Of a stretch of 64,000 nt of DNA, positions 12,001-19,835 are shown one piece after another (position 1 is the stretch's first letter; every line of letters begins with the position of its first letter). The notes beneath the pieces were generated by a model. The model was not told the DNA's origin and ran no database searches. It saw only the letters and a program-made list of their open reading frames with translations. This DNA is from Ramlibacter tataouinensis (GTDB lineage: Bacteria; Pseudomonadota; Gammaproteobacteria; Burkholderiales; Burkholderiaceae_C). The translations under genes were made by a program, and so were the position numbers. The stretch is from NCBI RefSeq assembly GCF_027941915.1, contig NZ_CP116009.1:4402001-4466000 (forward strand), given 5' to 3'.

Positions 12001-13062
12001 ATGGGCCGCAACCTGGGGGCGCTCAAGGCCGAGTGGGGGGCGCAGGCGCGCGGGGCGTTCCAGGCGCTGGCCGGGTTGAAGGCGCGGCCGGATCCGGCAA
12101 GCCATCCGCCAGCCGCCGATGCGGGCGAGGGCGGGGCGGCGCCAGCAGCCAGGGAGCCTCGCGCGCAGGCCGCCGCGCCAGCGGGAGCGGTCGCCGGCCC
12201 GCGCCTGGATGCGGCCCAGCGCCACACCGGCTGGTCCTTCGGCGAACTGCCCGAGCTGATGGAGGTGCGCAAGGGTGGGGTCGCCCTGATCGGCTTTCCG
12301 GCGCTGATCGACCAGGGCGACGCGGTCGCGATCGAGGTCTTCGACGAGCCCGAGGTCGCCGCGGCGAAGCACCGTATCGGCCTGCGTCGCCTGTTCGCCC
12401 TGCAGATCCGGGACGCGCTCAAGTACCTGGAGAAGAACATCCCCGAGCTGCAGAAGATGGCGGTGGCCTACATGCCGCTCGGGACGCAGGAGGAGTTGCG
12501 CCAGCAGATCATCGACGTCGCGCTGGATCGCGCCTTCCTGCTCGACCCCTTGCCGGCCGACGAAGCCGCGTTCAAGCGCCGGCTCGAGGAGGGCCGCGGC
12601 CGGCTGACGCTGATCGCCAACGAAGTGGCGCGGCTGGCCGCCACCATCCTGGCCGAGTACGGCGCCGCCGCCCGCAAGATCAAGGACACCAAGGGCCATC
12701 CCGACGCCAGCGCCGACGCCACCCAGCAGCTGCAGCGGCTGGTGCCCAAGCGTTTCCTGCTCGACACGCCCTGGCCGGCGCTGCAGCACTTCGCGCGCTA
12801 CCTCAAGGCGATCGTGCTGCGCCTGGACAAGCTGCGCGCCGACCCCGCCCGCGACACCGCCCGGATGGCCGATGTCAAGCCGCAGGAGCAGCGCTACTGG
12901 CGGCTGGTCGCCGAGCGCAAGGGCCAGGTCGACGACCGCATGCAGGACTTCCGCTGGCTGCTGGAGGAGTTGCGGGTGAGCCTGTTCGCCCAGGAGCTGC
13001 GCACGCCGCAGCCGGTGAGCGTGAAACGGCTCGAGAAGGTCTGGGCGCAGGTGAACAGCTGA
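9055..13062 (+). CDS. hrpA: ATP-dependent RNA helicase HrpA
   Basis: 1335 residues as given; HrpA is usually ~1300. DEAH-box helicase acting on RNA and, in E. coli, on stalled ribosomes. Walker A GETGSGKTT is at residues 62-70, the DEAH box in LIIDEAHERSLNIDFLL near 165, and motif VI QRAGRCGR near 380. These are followed by the HA2/OB region and the long DUF3418 C-terminal part (HTGWSFGELPELMEV, LEKNIPELQKMAV). The true start is unsure: the first ~30 residues are not family-like and the conserved part begins at RITFPESLPVSGKRDEI. A proline/alanine-rich linker (~1015-1045) is probably lineage-specific. Confidence 0.93.
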   Translation: MDAGRESVRYARRLIITGFAPPRAAPVLPAPRITFPESLPVSGKRDEIAQAMAQHQVVIVCGETGSGKTTQLPKIALAMGRGRLNARPGERGRLIGHTQPRRIAASSVAKRIAEELETPLGEVVGFKVRFHDRLSRDASVKLMTDGILLAETQTDPLLSAYDTLIIDEAHERSLNIDFLLGYLKQLLPRRPDLKVVVTSATIDAERFAEHFASAQGKAPVIYVSGRMYPVEQRYRPFEETREYGLDEAIADAVDELWQGNAAGDILVFLPGEREIREAADHLRKHLSHSPLTRTAEVLPLFSRLSQAEQDRIFEPHAGRRIVLATNVAETSLTVPGIRYVVDAGTARVKRYSYRSKVEQLLVEPISQAAANQRAGRCGRVANGICIRLYDEPGFQSRPRFTDPEILRSSLAGVILRMKSLHLGNVEEFPFIEPPPRRAITDGYQLLNELGAVDDANELTPVGGELARLPLDPRVGRMIIEARGRGALAEVLVIASALSVQDVRDRPLELQAQADQQHAKFDDEKSEFSGYLRLWEWIHAARGGGPDAAHKLSNRQYESLLRQNFINVRRVREWKDIHTQLHTVVAEHKWRLNTQPAGYEALHKSMLAGLLGNIGWKMEEGGPNPSTGARPGGGGSSEYLGARGIKFHRHPGAHLKKRPGRWIVCAELVETTRLFGRGIANIEPQWIEDVAGHLLKKQLLDPHWERKAADVIAFERATLYGLVVYSGRRASFARVDQQGAREIFIREALVGGQWETRLPFLAANQKLVRQVQELEHKSRRQDVLVDEELIYAFYDQQLPADVYNGASFEAWYRVESRANPKLLHLSREELMRHEAAGITTDAFPKVIRLGGVDCAAAYLHEPGDARDGLTVTVPLFVLNQVSEERAEWLVPGMLKDKLQALLKSLPQKPRSRFVPLPESAAKLAAELTAPERWAVGSLQDALLKLVRERTSLDVKRTDFKLDMVPAHLFMNLRVVDEHGRQLGMGRNLGALKAEWGAQARGAFQALAGLKARPDPASHPPAADAGEGGAAPAAREPRAQAAAPAGAVAGPRLDAAQRHTGWSFGELPELMEVRKGGVALIGFPALIDQGDAVAIEVFDEPEVAAAKHRIGLRRLFALQIRDALKYLEKNIPELQKMAVAYMPLGTQEELRQQIIDVALDRAFLLDPLPADEAAFKRRLEEGRGRLTLIANEVARLAATILAEYGAAARKIKDTKGHPDASADATQQLQRLVPKRFLLDTPWPALQHFARYLKAIVLRLDKLRADPARDTARMADVKPQEQRYWRLVAERKGQVDDRMQDFRWLLEELRVSLFAQELRTPQPVSVKRLEKVWAQVNS

Positions 13063-14258
13063 TGCACGCTCCCGGGCCCAACCCCGTTCTCCTGACGGCC
13101 AACCTCGTGGCCCAGCTCGCCTTCGGCCTGCTGGCCATGACGATCTGCCTGCCCTCGATGCAGGACTGGACCGGCGAGTTCCAGGCCAGCGAGGCGGCGG
13201 TGCAGCTCACGTTCGCCGGCTTCGTGGCAGCCTACGGCTGCATGCAGCTGGTCTACGGGCCGCTGTCCGATCGCATCGGCCGCAAGCGGGTCCTGCTGAT
13301 CGGGCTGTCGGTCTCGCTGGTGGGCCTGCTGGTGGCGGCGGCCGCTCCGAACCTGACCGTGCTCACCCTCGGCCGCGTGCTGCAGGGTGCGGGCAGTGCG
13401 GCCGGCATGGTGACCGGGCGCGCGCTGGTGCAGGACCTGTTCCACGGCAACGAGCGCACGCGCGTGATGGCCTTCATCGGCATGGCCATGGGGGTGGTGC
13501 CGCCGCTGTCCACGCTGCTGGGCGGGCAGCTGCACGTGCAGCTCGGCTGGCAGGCCAACTTCGTGCTGATGGCGGGGGTGGCGCTGGTCCTGATGGTGGC
13601 GGCCTGGCGCGGGCTGCCCGGCCGCCCACCGCAGGCCGGCAAGCCCACCGGCGGCCTGCGGCAGCTGCTCGCCGGCTACGTGCAACTGCTGCGGCAGCCG
13701 GCCTTCGTGCTGTACGTGCTGCTGCTCGCGTCCACCACGGCGACCTTCTACAGCTTCCTCGGCGGCACGCCGCTGGTGCTCAAGGGCTATGGCGTGCCAC
13801 CCGAGCACCTGGGCTGGTACATCGGCGTGATCCCGGTCGCCTACATCTTCGGCAACTTCGTGACCATGCGGCTCGCGCAGCGGCGCAGCGACGCCTTCAT
13901 CGTCAACCGCGGCCAGGCGCTGACCCTGGCCGGGCTGCTGATCGTGGTGGCGCTGGGCCTGGCCGGCGTTCGCCATCCACTGGCGCTGGCCTTGCCGCTG
14001 CTGCTGCTGGGCATCGGCCACGGGCTGCTGGTGCCACCCACGCTGATCGGCACAGTCGGCCTGGTCCCGGCGCTGGCCGGCGCCGCCGCCGCCCTGGCCG
14101 GCGTGACCCAGCAGTTGCTCGGCGCCTCCGGTGGCTTCGTGGTCAGCCTGGTTTCCCACGACGGCCAGACCCACCTCGGGCTGGTGATGCTCGGCTGGGC
14201 GCTGCTGGGCCTGACGGCGCAACTGCTGCTGTATGGCAGGGTGCTGAAGCGGCGCTGA
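13062..14258 (+). CDS. MFS transporter, Bcr/CflA drug-resistance family
   Basis: 398 residues with about twelve hydrophobic segments. The N-terminus (LAFGLLAMTICLPSMQDWTGEFQASEAAVQLTF) and the motif A loop YGPLSDRIGRKRVLLIG (~65-80) are typical of Bcr/CflA proton-driven exporters of drugs or small metabolites, as is GRVLQGAGSAAGMVTGRALVQDLF. Its ATG overlaps the hrpA TGA by one base, so it is translationally coupled to hrpA. The substrate cannot be predicted. Confidence 0.85.
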   Translation: MHAPGPNPVLLTANLVAQLAFGLLAMTICLPSMQDWTGEFQASEAAVQLTFAGFVAAYGCMQLVYGPLSDRIGRKRVLLIGLSVSLVGLLVAAAAPNLTVLTLGRVLQGAGSAAGMVTGRALVQDLFHGNERTRVMAFIGMAMGVVPPLSTLLGGQLHVQLGWQANFVLMAGVALVLMVAAWRGLPGRPPQAGKPTGGLRQLLAGYVQLLRQPAFVLYVLLLASTTATFYSFLGGTPLVLKGYGVPPEHLGWYIGVIPVAYIFGNFVTMRLAQRRSDAFIVNRGQALTLAGLLIVVALGLAGVRHPLALALPLLLLGIGHGLLVPPTLIGTVGLVPALAGAAAALAGVTQQLLGASGGFVVSLVSHDGQTHLGLVMLGWALLGLTAQLLLYGRVLKRR

Positions 14259-14398
14259 GGCGGAGGTCCGGCGACGCTGGGCACCGACTGCTTGCTACTT
14301 TTTTCTTCTGCGTTGTTGCGCAACGCCGCCCTTGTCCGGTCCTTGCTTGTCACACACGGATACATCCTGGATGATGGTCCCTGAAGGGAGACAAGGCA

Positions 14399-16216
14399 GT
14401 GGCAGTACTGATACCCGCCCTCGGGTCGTGCGTGGGCCGCATGACCGCAGGGGAAAGAAGGCTGGCCGAGCGGCTGGAGCAGAAGCTCGATGACGACTAC
14501 CTGCTCTGGTACGACGTCCCGGTGGGGCCCAAGCAGACCTATCCCGATTTCGTCGTCATTCATCCCCGACGCGGCGTACTGATCCTCGAAGCCAAGGATT
14601 GGCGGCTGGAGACGATCAAGAGCGCCACCCGTGAGCGCTTCGAGATCACGCCGGACGGCGATCTCAAGGTGATGATCAATCCGCTGCAACAGGCCCGGCA
14701 CTGTGCGATCCAGGTCGTGAACGCCTTGGAGCGCGACTCCCAGCTCGTGCAGCAGGATGGCCCCCATCGAGGCAAGCTCGCCTTCCCCTGGGGCCACGGC
14801 GTGGTGTTCACCAACATCACCCGAAAGCAGTTCACGGACGCCGGGCTGGACCAGGCCATCGAGCCGCATCACGCGATCTGCAAGGACGAGATGCTGGAGT
14901 CGGCCGATCCGGAGGCGTTCCAGCAACGCCTCTGGAACATGTTCCCGCACGCCTTCGGCGCGGTGCTCTCGCTGCCGCAACTGGAGCGGGTGCGCTGGAT
15001 CATGTTTCCGCAGGTGCGTATTCCGCAGCAGGGCAGCTTGTTCGCGGACGAGGCCGACGAAGTGCCGGACATCGTGCGCGTCATGGACCTGCAGCAGGAG
15101 CAGCTCGCGCGCAGCCTCGGCGACGGCCATCGGGTGATCCACGGCGTGGCCGGCTCCGGCAAGACCATGATCCTGGGCTACCGCGCCGAGCACCTGGCCA
15201 AGATTCCGTCAGCCAAGCCGATCCTCGTGCTTTGCTACAACAAGCCGCTGGCACAGAAGCTCGAAGCGCAGTTCGCGGCCAAGGGCCTGGCCGATCGGGT
15301 GCACGCGCGCAACTTCCACAAATGGTGCCGCGACCAGCTGGTGGCGTTCGGCCAGCCGGTCCCCGAGGGCTACGGCGACAAGGTGTTCGCCGAGATGGTC
15401 GACAACGTGATCCGCGGCGTCGAGCGCAAGCAGATCCCCTCGGGCCAGTACCAGGCCGTGTTGATCGACGAGGGCCACGACTTCCAGCCCGAGTGGCTCA
15501 AGCTCGTGACGCAGATGGTCGACCCCGAGACCAACAGCCTGCTGGTGCTGTACGACAGCGCGCAGGACATCTACGGCAAGAGCAAGGCGCGCGGCTTCAG
15601 CTTCAAGAGCGTGGGCATCCAGGCGTCGGGCCGCACGACCATCCTGCGCATCAACTACCGCAACACCCGCCAGATCCTGCAGACCGCCAACCTCGTCGCG
15701 GCCAAGTTCCTCACCCCCGAGGAGCAGGACGACGACGGCGTGCCCATGGTGCAGCCCATGAGCTGCGGGCGCGACGGACCGGAGCCGCTGATCATTCGGC
15801 TGCCGAACCCGAGCGAGGAGCCGGCCAAGATCGCTGAACTGCTGGCCAGCGCGCACCAGGAGGGGCATGCGTGGGGCGATATGGCGGTGCTGTGCCGCAG
15901 GCAGGCGCAGCTGGACGACGTGGCGCGCGCGCTGAAGGCGCGCCGGCTGCCGCACAAGGTGCGCAAGTCGTCAGGCGACTACGACCCGCTGGCCGATGCG
16001 ATCAAGGTGATGACGATGCATGCGAGCAAGGGGTTGGAGTGGCCGGTGGTGGCGTTGGTGGGGGTGGGGCAGTTCCCGAGTGGCGAAGAGGACGAAAGGG
16101 AAGAAGCCCGCGTGTTCTATGTCGCGTCAACCAGAGCAACAAGCAAACTCGTAATACCGATCGCCTCCGAAGGCGATTTCGTCAGAAATTTGCTTGGCAA
16201 CACACCGGCCGCCTGA
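14399..16216 (+). CDS. NERD-domain UvrD/Rep-like helicase
   Basis: 605 residues from a GTG start with AAGGGAG eight bases upstream; an ATG at 14441 is possible. Residues ~15-120 are a NERD nuclease-related domain (VGPKQTYPDFVVIHPRRGVLILEAKDW). Helicase motifs follow: Walker A GVAGSGKT at 249-256, motif II LIDEGHDFQ at ~355, RINYRNTRQIL for motif IV, VMTMHASKGLEW for motif V and VASTRATSKLV for motif VI. NERD-helicase fusions are common in defence islands. The DNA is G+C-rich to about 16,090, then becomes clearly A+T-richer for the last ~40 codons while the helicase frame continues. This suggests a recombination junction inside the gene. The specific function is unknown. Confidence 0.85.
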   Translation: MAVLIPALGSCVGRMTAGERRLAERLEQKLDDDYLLWYDVPVGPKQTYPDFVVIHPRRGVLILEAKDWRLETIKSATRERFEITPDGDLKVMINPLQQARHCAIQVVNALERDSQLVQQDGPHRGKLAFPWGHGVVFTNITRKQFTDAGLDQAIEPHHAICKDEMLESADPEAFQQRLWNMFPHAFGAVLSLPQLERVRWIMFPQVRIPQQGSLFADEADEVPDIVRVMDLQQEQLARSLGDGHRVIHGVAGSGKTMILGYRAEHLAKIPSAKPILVLCYNKPLAQKLEAQFAAKGLADRVHARNFHKWCRDQLVAFGQPVPEGYGDKVFAEMVDNVIRGVERKQIPSGQYQAVLIDEGHDFQPEWLKLVTQMVDPETNSLLVLYDSAQDIYGKSKARGFSFKSVGIQASGRTTILRINYRNTRQILQTANLVAAKFLTPEEQDDDGVPMVQPMSCGRDGPEPLIIRLPNPSEEPAKIAELLASAHQEGHAWGDMAVLCRRQAQLDDVARALKARRLPHKVRKSSGDYDPLADAIKVMTMHASKGLEWPVVALVGVGQFPSGEEDEREEARVFYVASTRATSKLVIPIASEGDFVRNLLGNTPAA

Positions 16217-16222
16217 GCGGCC
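16207..16222 (+). terminator. Stem-loop over the helicase stop codon
   Basis: GGCCGC-CTGA-GCGGCC, perfect 6-bp arms with the TGA stop in the loop. No T-run follows, so it is a weak terminator candidate, or an attenuator between the helicase and the SIR2/HerA pair. Confidence 0.3.
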
Positions 16223-16291
16223 TGCATAAGACCTAGACGGGCAGCGCGGAAGCTCTTGAACTTCGCAGTTAAGTGGTGAACAGCTGCATTT

Positions 16292-16297
16292 AGGAGG
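16292..16297 (+). promoter_or_regulatory. Strong Shine-Dalgarno for the SIR2 gene
   Basis: AGGAGG lies 3 bases before the ATG at 16301. The match to the 16S tail is full but the spacing is short. A downstream ATG (16334) would be too far away, so 16301 is kept as the start. Confidence 0.6.
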
Positions 16298-16300
16298 TAT

Positions 16301-17545
16301 ATGACGATCACGGTTCACAATCCGGACCAATACATGGCTAGCCTTCGACAAATCATTGCGCAGGGGCGAAAGCGGATTGGCTTATTGATCGGTGCTGGTG
16401 CTCCTGCTGGTGTTTGTCCGCCTGGAAGTACGGCTCCTCTGATCCCTGCTGTGGCAGGGCTAACAACCGCGGTGATGCAGGCGCTCCAAGAGAAGCACGG
16501 CGCTACCCTCGATGCAATAAAAGGTGAGTTAAGTTCTCCGAATATCGAAACGATCCTCTCTCGAATCCGCAGTCTCGCCGGGGTCATCGGAAAGACCAAG
16601 GTACATGGTCTAGATGGAGATGGTTACCGAGAGTTGAGTGCTCAGATTTGTAGTGAAATTGGACGCATAGTAAACAAACCGCTCTTCGAGGGGGCATCGC
16701 CTTACATTGAGATTGTTACTTGGATCAGCGGCACCGGGCGCGCCTTCCCAATCGAAATCTTCACGACTAACTATGATTTGCTCTTTGAGCAAGCATTTGA
16801 ACGTGCACGAGTTCCATTCTTCGACGGGTTCGCAGGTGCGTATCATCCATTTTTCGATCCTTCATCAGTTGCGAACAATGATCTTCCTGCTCGGTGGACG
16901 CGACTGTGGAAGCTTCACGGTTCTCTGGGCTGGGCAGGAAATGACCGCGGCGAAGTGATTCGATCGGGCAACTCAAGTGCCACTCACTTAGTGTTTCCGG
17001 AGCATCTAAAGTACGACCAGACACAAAAGGCTCCGTATGCTGCGCTCTTTGATCGGTTGCGCGCATTCCTGATGACGCCGGATACGCTCTTGATCGCAAG
17101 TGGGTTCTCGTTCGCTGATGCACATATTTCCGCACTTATTGACGAGTGTCTTGCGGCTAATCCGTCAGCAAGCGTCTTTGCTTTTCAGTTCAAATTTCTC
17201 GAAGAAGAAGTGCACGCCAGAGATATTGCTGGACGTCGCGCGAACATGAGCATCTACTCCCCCGACAAAGCCGTTATTAACGGGATTGCTGCCCCTTGGA
17301 TGCCGGGCGACTTGCCGTCACGAGACTGGGGGCCGATTAGAGCTTCCTATTGGGGAGTTGACCAAGATGGCGGGGGCGCCAAATTTAAGCTGGGACAGTT
17401 CGACAAATTGGCTCGATTCTTTGCTTCTTCACGGGCGGCGCAGTATTTACCTTCTGCAGCGCCGCCTGCATCGCCGTCGGCGCCAGATGGTCAGGCCGAT
17501 GAAGATGGTACTCAAGCAGCTAGTCAAGAGGTGATTTCGTCATGA
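16301..17545 (+). CDS. SIR2-like NAD-processing protein of a SIR2-HerA defence pair
   Basis: 414 residues. The Rossmann NAD-binding GAG motif is at residues ~26-38 (IGLLIGAGAPAGV). The sirtuin-type catalytic Asn lies in FTTNYDLLFE (~155-159) and the catalytic His in LWKLHGSLGW (His206). A late GFSFADAHI segment is typical of prokaryotic SIR2-like proteins. Such proteins hydrolyse NAD+ during phage infection; all key residues seem present. The A/P/S-rich tail (last ~45 residues) looks unstructured. The next gene, a HerA ATPase, overlaps its stop by 4 bp, the two-gene arrangement of known SIR2-HerA systems (for example Nezha). Base composition is clearly lower in G+C than the chromosome, indicating acquisition by transfer. 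Confidence 0.88.
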   Translation: MTITVHNPDQYMASLRQIIAQGRKRIGLLIGAGAPAGVCPPGSTAPLIPAVAGLTTAVMQALQEKHGATLDAIKGELSSPNIETILSRIRSLAGVIGKTKVHGLDGDGYRELSAQICSEIGRIVNKPLFEGASPYIEIVTWISGTGRAFPIEIFTTNYDLLFEQAFERARVPFFDGFAGAYHPFFDPSSVANNDLPARWTRLWKLHGSLGWAGNDRGEVIRSGNSSATHLVFPEHLKYDQTQKAPYAALFDRLRAFLMTPDTLLIASGFSFADAHISALIDECLAANPSASVFAFQFKFLEEEVHARDIAGRRANMSIYSPDKAVINGIAAPWMPGDLPSRDWGPIRASYWGVDQDGGGAKFKLGQFDKLARFFASSRAAQYLPSAAPPASPSAPDGQADEDGTQAASQEVISS

Positions 17546-19584
17546 CGTCTTCACCCACTCTCTTGGGGCATGTTGGTGCTGTAACGGGCGCCACGGTGAG
17601 TGTTCGGCAATCGCCTAGTGTGTCGTCTGGAATTGCAATTATTGGAGGTAAGAGCTATCGGGTCGGCCAAGTTGGGAGTTTCGTACGGATTCCGCAGGGC
17701 TACCAAGACCTATATGGGATCGTTGCCGAAGTTGGCGCGAATGCTGCCCCAATGACAGCGCATGATCTTGATAGTCAGAGCGAGCGCTGGATGACAATTC
17801 AGCTTGTTGGCGAAATCGTCGGTGCGGCATTCGAACGAGGTATTAGCCAGTATCCCAATGTGAAGGACGAAGTTCATCTCGTAACAGAAGAGGATCTCGC
17901 GGTTATTTACGGGACTCAAGATAGCGGGCAAGTGCTGATTGGTCGCTTAGCGAGCGCTGAGGGAATTCCAGTTCGCATCGATCTCGACAAGCTCGTAACA
18001 CGACATAGCGCTGTACTCGGGTCGACTGGCGCTGGTAAGTCAACCACTGTCTCCAGCCTGCTGCGATCAGTAGCACTCGGAGGCGGTGAAGAGGGAGCGT
18101 CTGGATTCCCAAATGCGAGGATCCTGCTGCTCGACATGCATGGAGAGTACAGCCGGGCCTTGAAGGGTGTGTCGACGGTCTTCAAAGTAAATCCGTCTGC
18201 CGGAGAGGAGCCATTGCATATTCCATTTTGGGCTTTGGAGCCAGTGGAGCTTCTATCGTTTCTTATGGGGAAACTGGAAGACAAGCAGATTACCCCGATT
18301 TTGGATAAAGTCTTCGACTACAAGTCGAAGCTGATTGCCGCAGCCCCGGTGGCGGGACTTGACCCCAATTCGCTGACGAGCGATAGCCCTGTGCCATTTA
18401 GCCTTAAGAAGCTATGGCTCGAGCTCCTTGATCCCGAGGTTAAGACTTGGCTCGATTCCACAAAAACTACGACGCCCGCACTCGTGGAAGCTGGAGATGC
18501 CGAGACCTTGAGGCCACCAAAGTATCAGCCGCACTCGGCCGGTAATACAGCGCCATACATAAATCATGCAGGCGTACTTAGCATCAGGCGCCAGTTGGAT
18601 CAGATGCGCTCTCGGCTACTCGATAAGCAGTTTGATTTTCTACTTCATCCCGGGGATTGGGAGCCGGACCTGTCCGGCAATTCCGTCAAGGACTTGCCTG
18701 GTCTTCTTGGCGCTTGGCTCGGGCACTCGAAACCTGTGACGATTTTGGACCTGTCTGGTGTTCCAAGCAGCGTTCTGGGTCGTCTGATTGGCGCAATCCT
18801 TAAAATCATCTATGAAGGACTCTTCTGGGGAAGGGAGAAGAGCGAGGGCGGGATAGCTCGACCACTTCTGGTGGTTTTGGAGGAGGCGCATCGTTACCTC
18901 TCAAAAGATTCCGACGGGCCGGCCCGCGTTATGGTGCAGAGGATCGTAAAGGAAGGGCGGAAATTCGGCATAGGCGCGATGGTGGTCAGTCAGCGACCCT
19001 CTGAAGTTGACGAAACTATCCTTTCGCAATGTGGGACATTCATCGCGTTACGGCTATCCAATGCCTCTGACCGGCAGAAGGTTCTAGCGTCGCTGCCCGA
19101 CAACCTTTCTGGAGTAGTCGACAGTCTTCCGGTGCTACGCGTAGGCGAGGCCATCATCACGGGTGAAGCCGCAAAGTTGCCGATCCGATGTCGAATTACA
19201 TTGCCGGATGAGAATAATCGCCCCAATAGCGAAGATCCGGCAGTAGCTGACAGGTGGCAAATCGAACGATTGCCAGAAGCTTATGGGCGCATGGCAGCGT
19301 CTTGGCGATCCCAAAATCCGCTATGGGCTTCAGTTCGCCCTGTCCGCAATAATTTGTCCCAGGAGGAGATTGAGCAAATGGAACGTGAAATGGTTGAATC
19401 ATCGTCTGTCATCTCCATTGGATATGACGACCCGAGTAGCACCTTGGAAGTCGAGTTCAAGAGCGGCATATATCAGTACTACAACGTGCCGCAGTCGATG
19501 TACCAAGAGCTGATGCAGGCAGAGTCGAAAGGCAAGTACATCAACGCATACATTAAGCCGGCTTTCGCTTGCTCGAAGGTTTAG
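17542..19584 (+). CDS. HerA-like ATPase with C-terminal KTSC domain
   Basis: 680 residues; its ATG overlaps the SIR2 stop (ATGA). N-terminal HAS-barrel-like region (~1-130), then a FtsK/HerA-type ATPase. Walker A is GSTGAGKST at ~160-168, LLLDMHGEYS at ~195 is the HerA signature after the first strand, Walker B is VVLEEAHRYL at ~443-452, and QRIVKEGRKFGIGAMVVSQRP carries the sensor/arginine region. Residues ~620-680 (VISIGYDDPSSTLEVEF...YYNVPQSMY) match a KTSC domain, a small fold found at the ends of various proteins. HerA proteins form hexamers; in SIR2-HerA systems the ring organises the SIR2 effector and acts on DNA. Low G+C like its partner. Confidence 0.88.
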   Translation: MTSSPTLLGHVGAVTGATVSVRQSPSVSSGIAIIGGKSYRVGQVGSFVRIPQGYQDLYGIVAEVGANAAPMTAHDLDSQSERWMTIQLVGEIVGAAFERGISQYPNVKDEVHLVTEEDLAVIYGTQDSGQVLIGRLASAEGIPVRIDLDKLVTRHSAVLGSTGAGKSTTVSSLLRSVALGGGEEGASGFPNARILLLDMHGEYSRALKGVSTVFKVNPSAGEEPLHIPFWALEPVELLSFLMGKLEDKQITPILDKVFDYKSKLIAAAPVAGLDPNSLTSDSPVPFSLKKLWLELLDPEVKTWLDSTKTTTPALVEAGDAETLRPPKYQPHSAGNTAPYINHAGVLSIRRQLDQMRSRLLDKQFDFLLHPGDWEPDLSGNSVKDLPGLLGAWLGHSKPVTILDLSGVPSSVLGRLIGAILKIIYEGLFWGREKSEGGIARPLLVVLEEAHRYLSKDSDGPARVMVQRIVKEGRKFGIGAMVVSQRPSEVDETILSQCGTFIALRLSNASDRQKVLASLPDNLSGVVDSLPVLRVGEAIITGEAAKLPIRCRITLPDENNRPNSEDPAVADRWQIERLPEAYGRMAASWRSQNPLWASVRPVRNNLSQEEIEQMEREMVESSSVISIGYDDPSSTLEVEFKSGIYQYYNVPQSMYQELMQAESKGKYINAYIKPAFACSKV

Positions 19585-19835
19585 GCAAGTACCGCTCTCC
19601 AGCGGCGGGCCTCACGGTCGTCTTCTCCTGAGTCCGGGCAACATGTAGCGCGGGGACTGGGAGTGCTGCATGCTGACGTTCCCGGGCCAACTGGACCTCT
19701 GGCGCGGCATGCGCCAATGTCTTCAAGGCGGCGCGGTCCTAGGCTGCGGAATGCTGCGATCGTGCGGGCCGGTACCCGTCCAAGTGCAGCACTCGGGCCG
19801 TCCACCGGTGCCGCTTCTCTGGAAGGTGGGCCATC
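19585..19835. other. Degenerate region at the island's right edge
   Basis: About 250 bp between the HerA stop and the recognisable part of the cytosine deaminase pseudogene. G+C content returns to the chromosomal level immediately after HerA. Minus-strand frames contain short plausible peptides (for example ALHLDGY) but no continuous family match. This looks like decayed coding DNA, possibly the shuffled 3' end of the deaminase. No transposase, integrase, tRNA or clear att repeat is visible. Confidence 0.4.

Noticed and set aside
8887..12789. A 1300-codon open frame antisense to hrpA
   Set aside because: It is a shadow frame caused by the high G+C third positions of hrpA: Gln/His/Arg/Val-rich with no domain, while hrpA on the other strand has all DEAH helicase motifs.
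14310..14326. GCGTTG...CAACGC stem before the helicase gene as a terminator of the exporter gene
   Set aside because: Short 6-bp stem with no T-run downstream on the plus strand; too weak to list as a terminator.
14399..16216. The NERD helicase as a pseudogene because of its changing composition
   Set aside because: Walker A, DEGHD, motif V and motif VI are all present in one frame and the stop is at a sensible length, so it is likely functional though mosaic.
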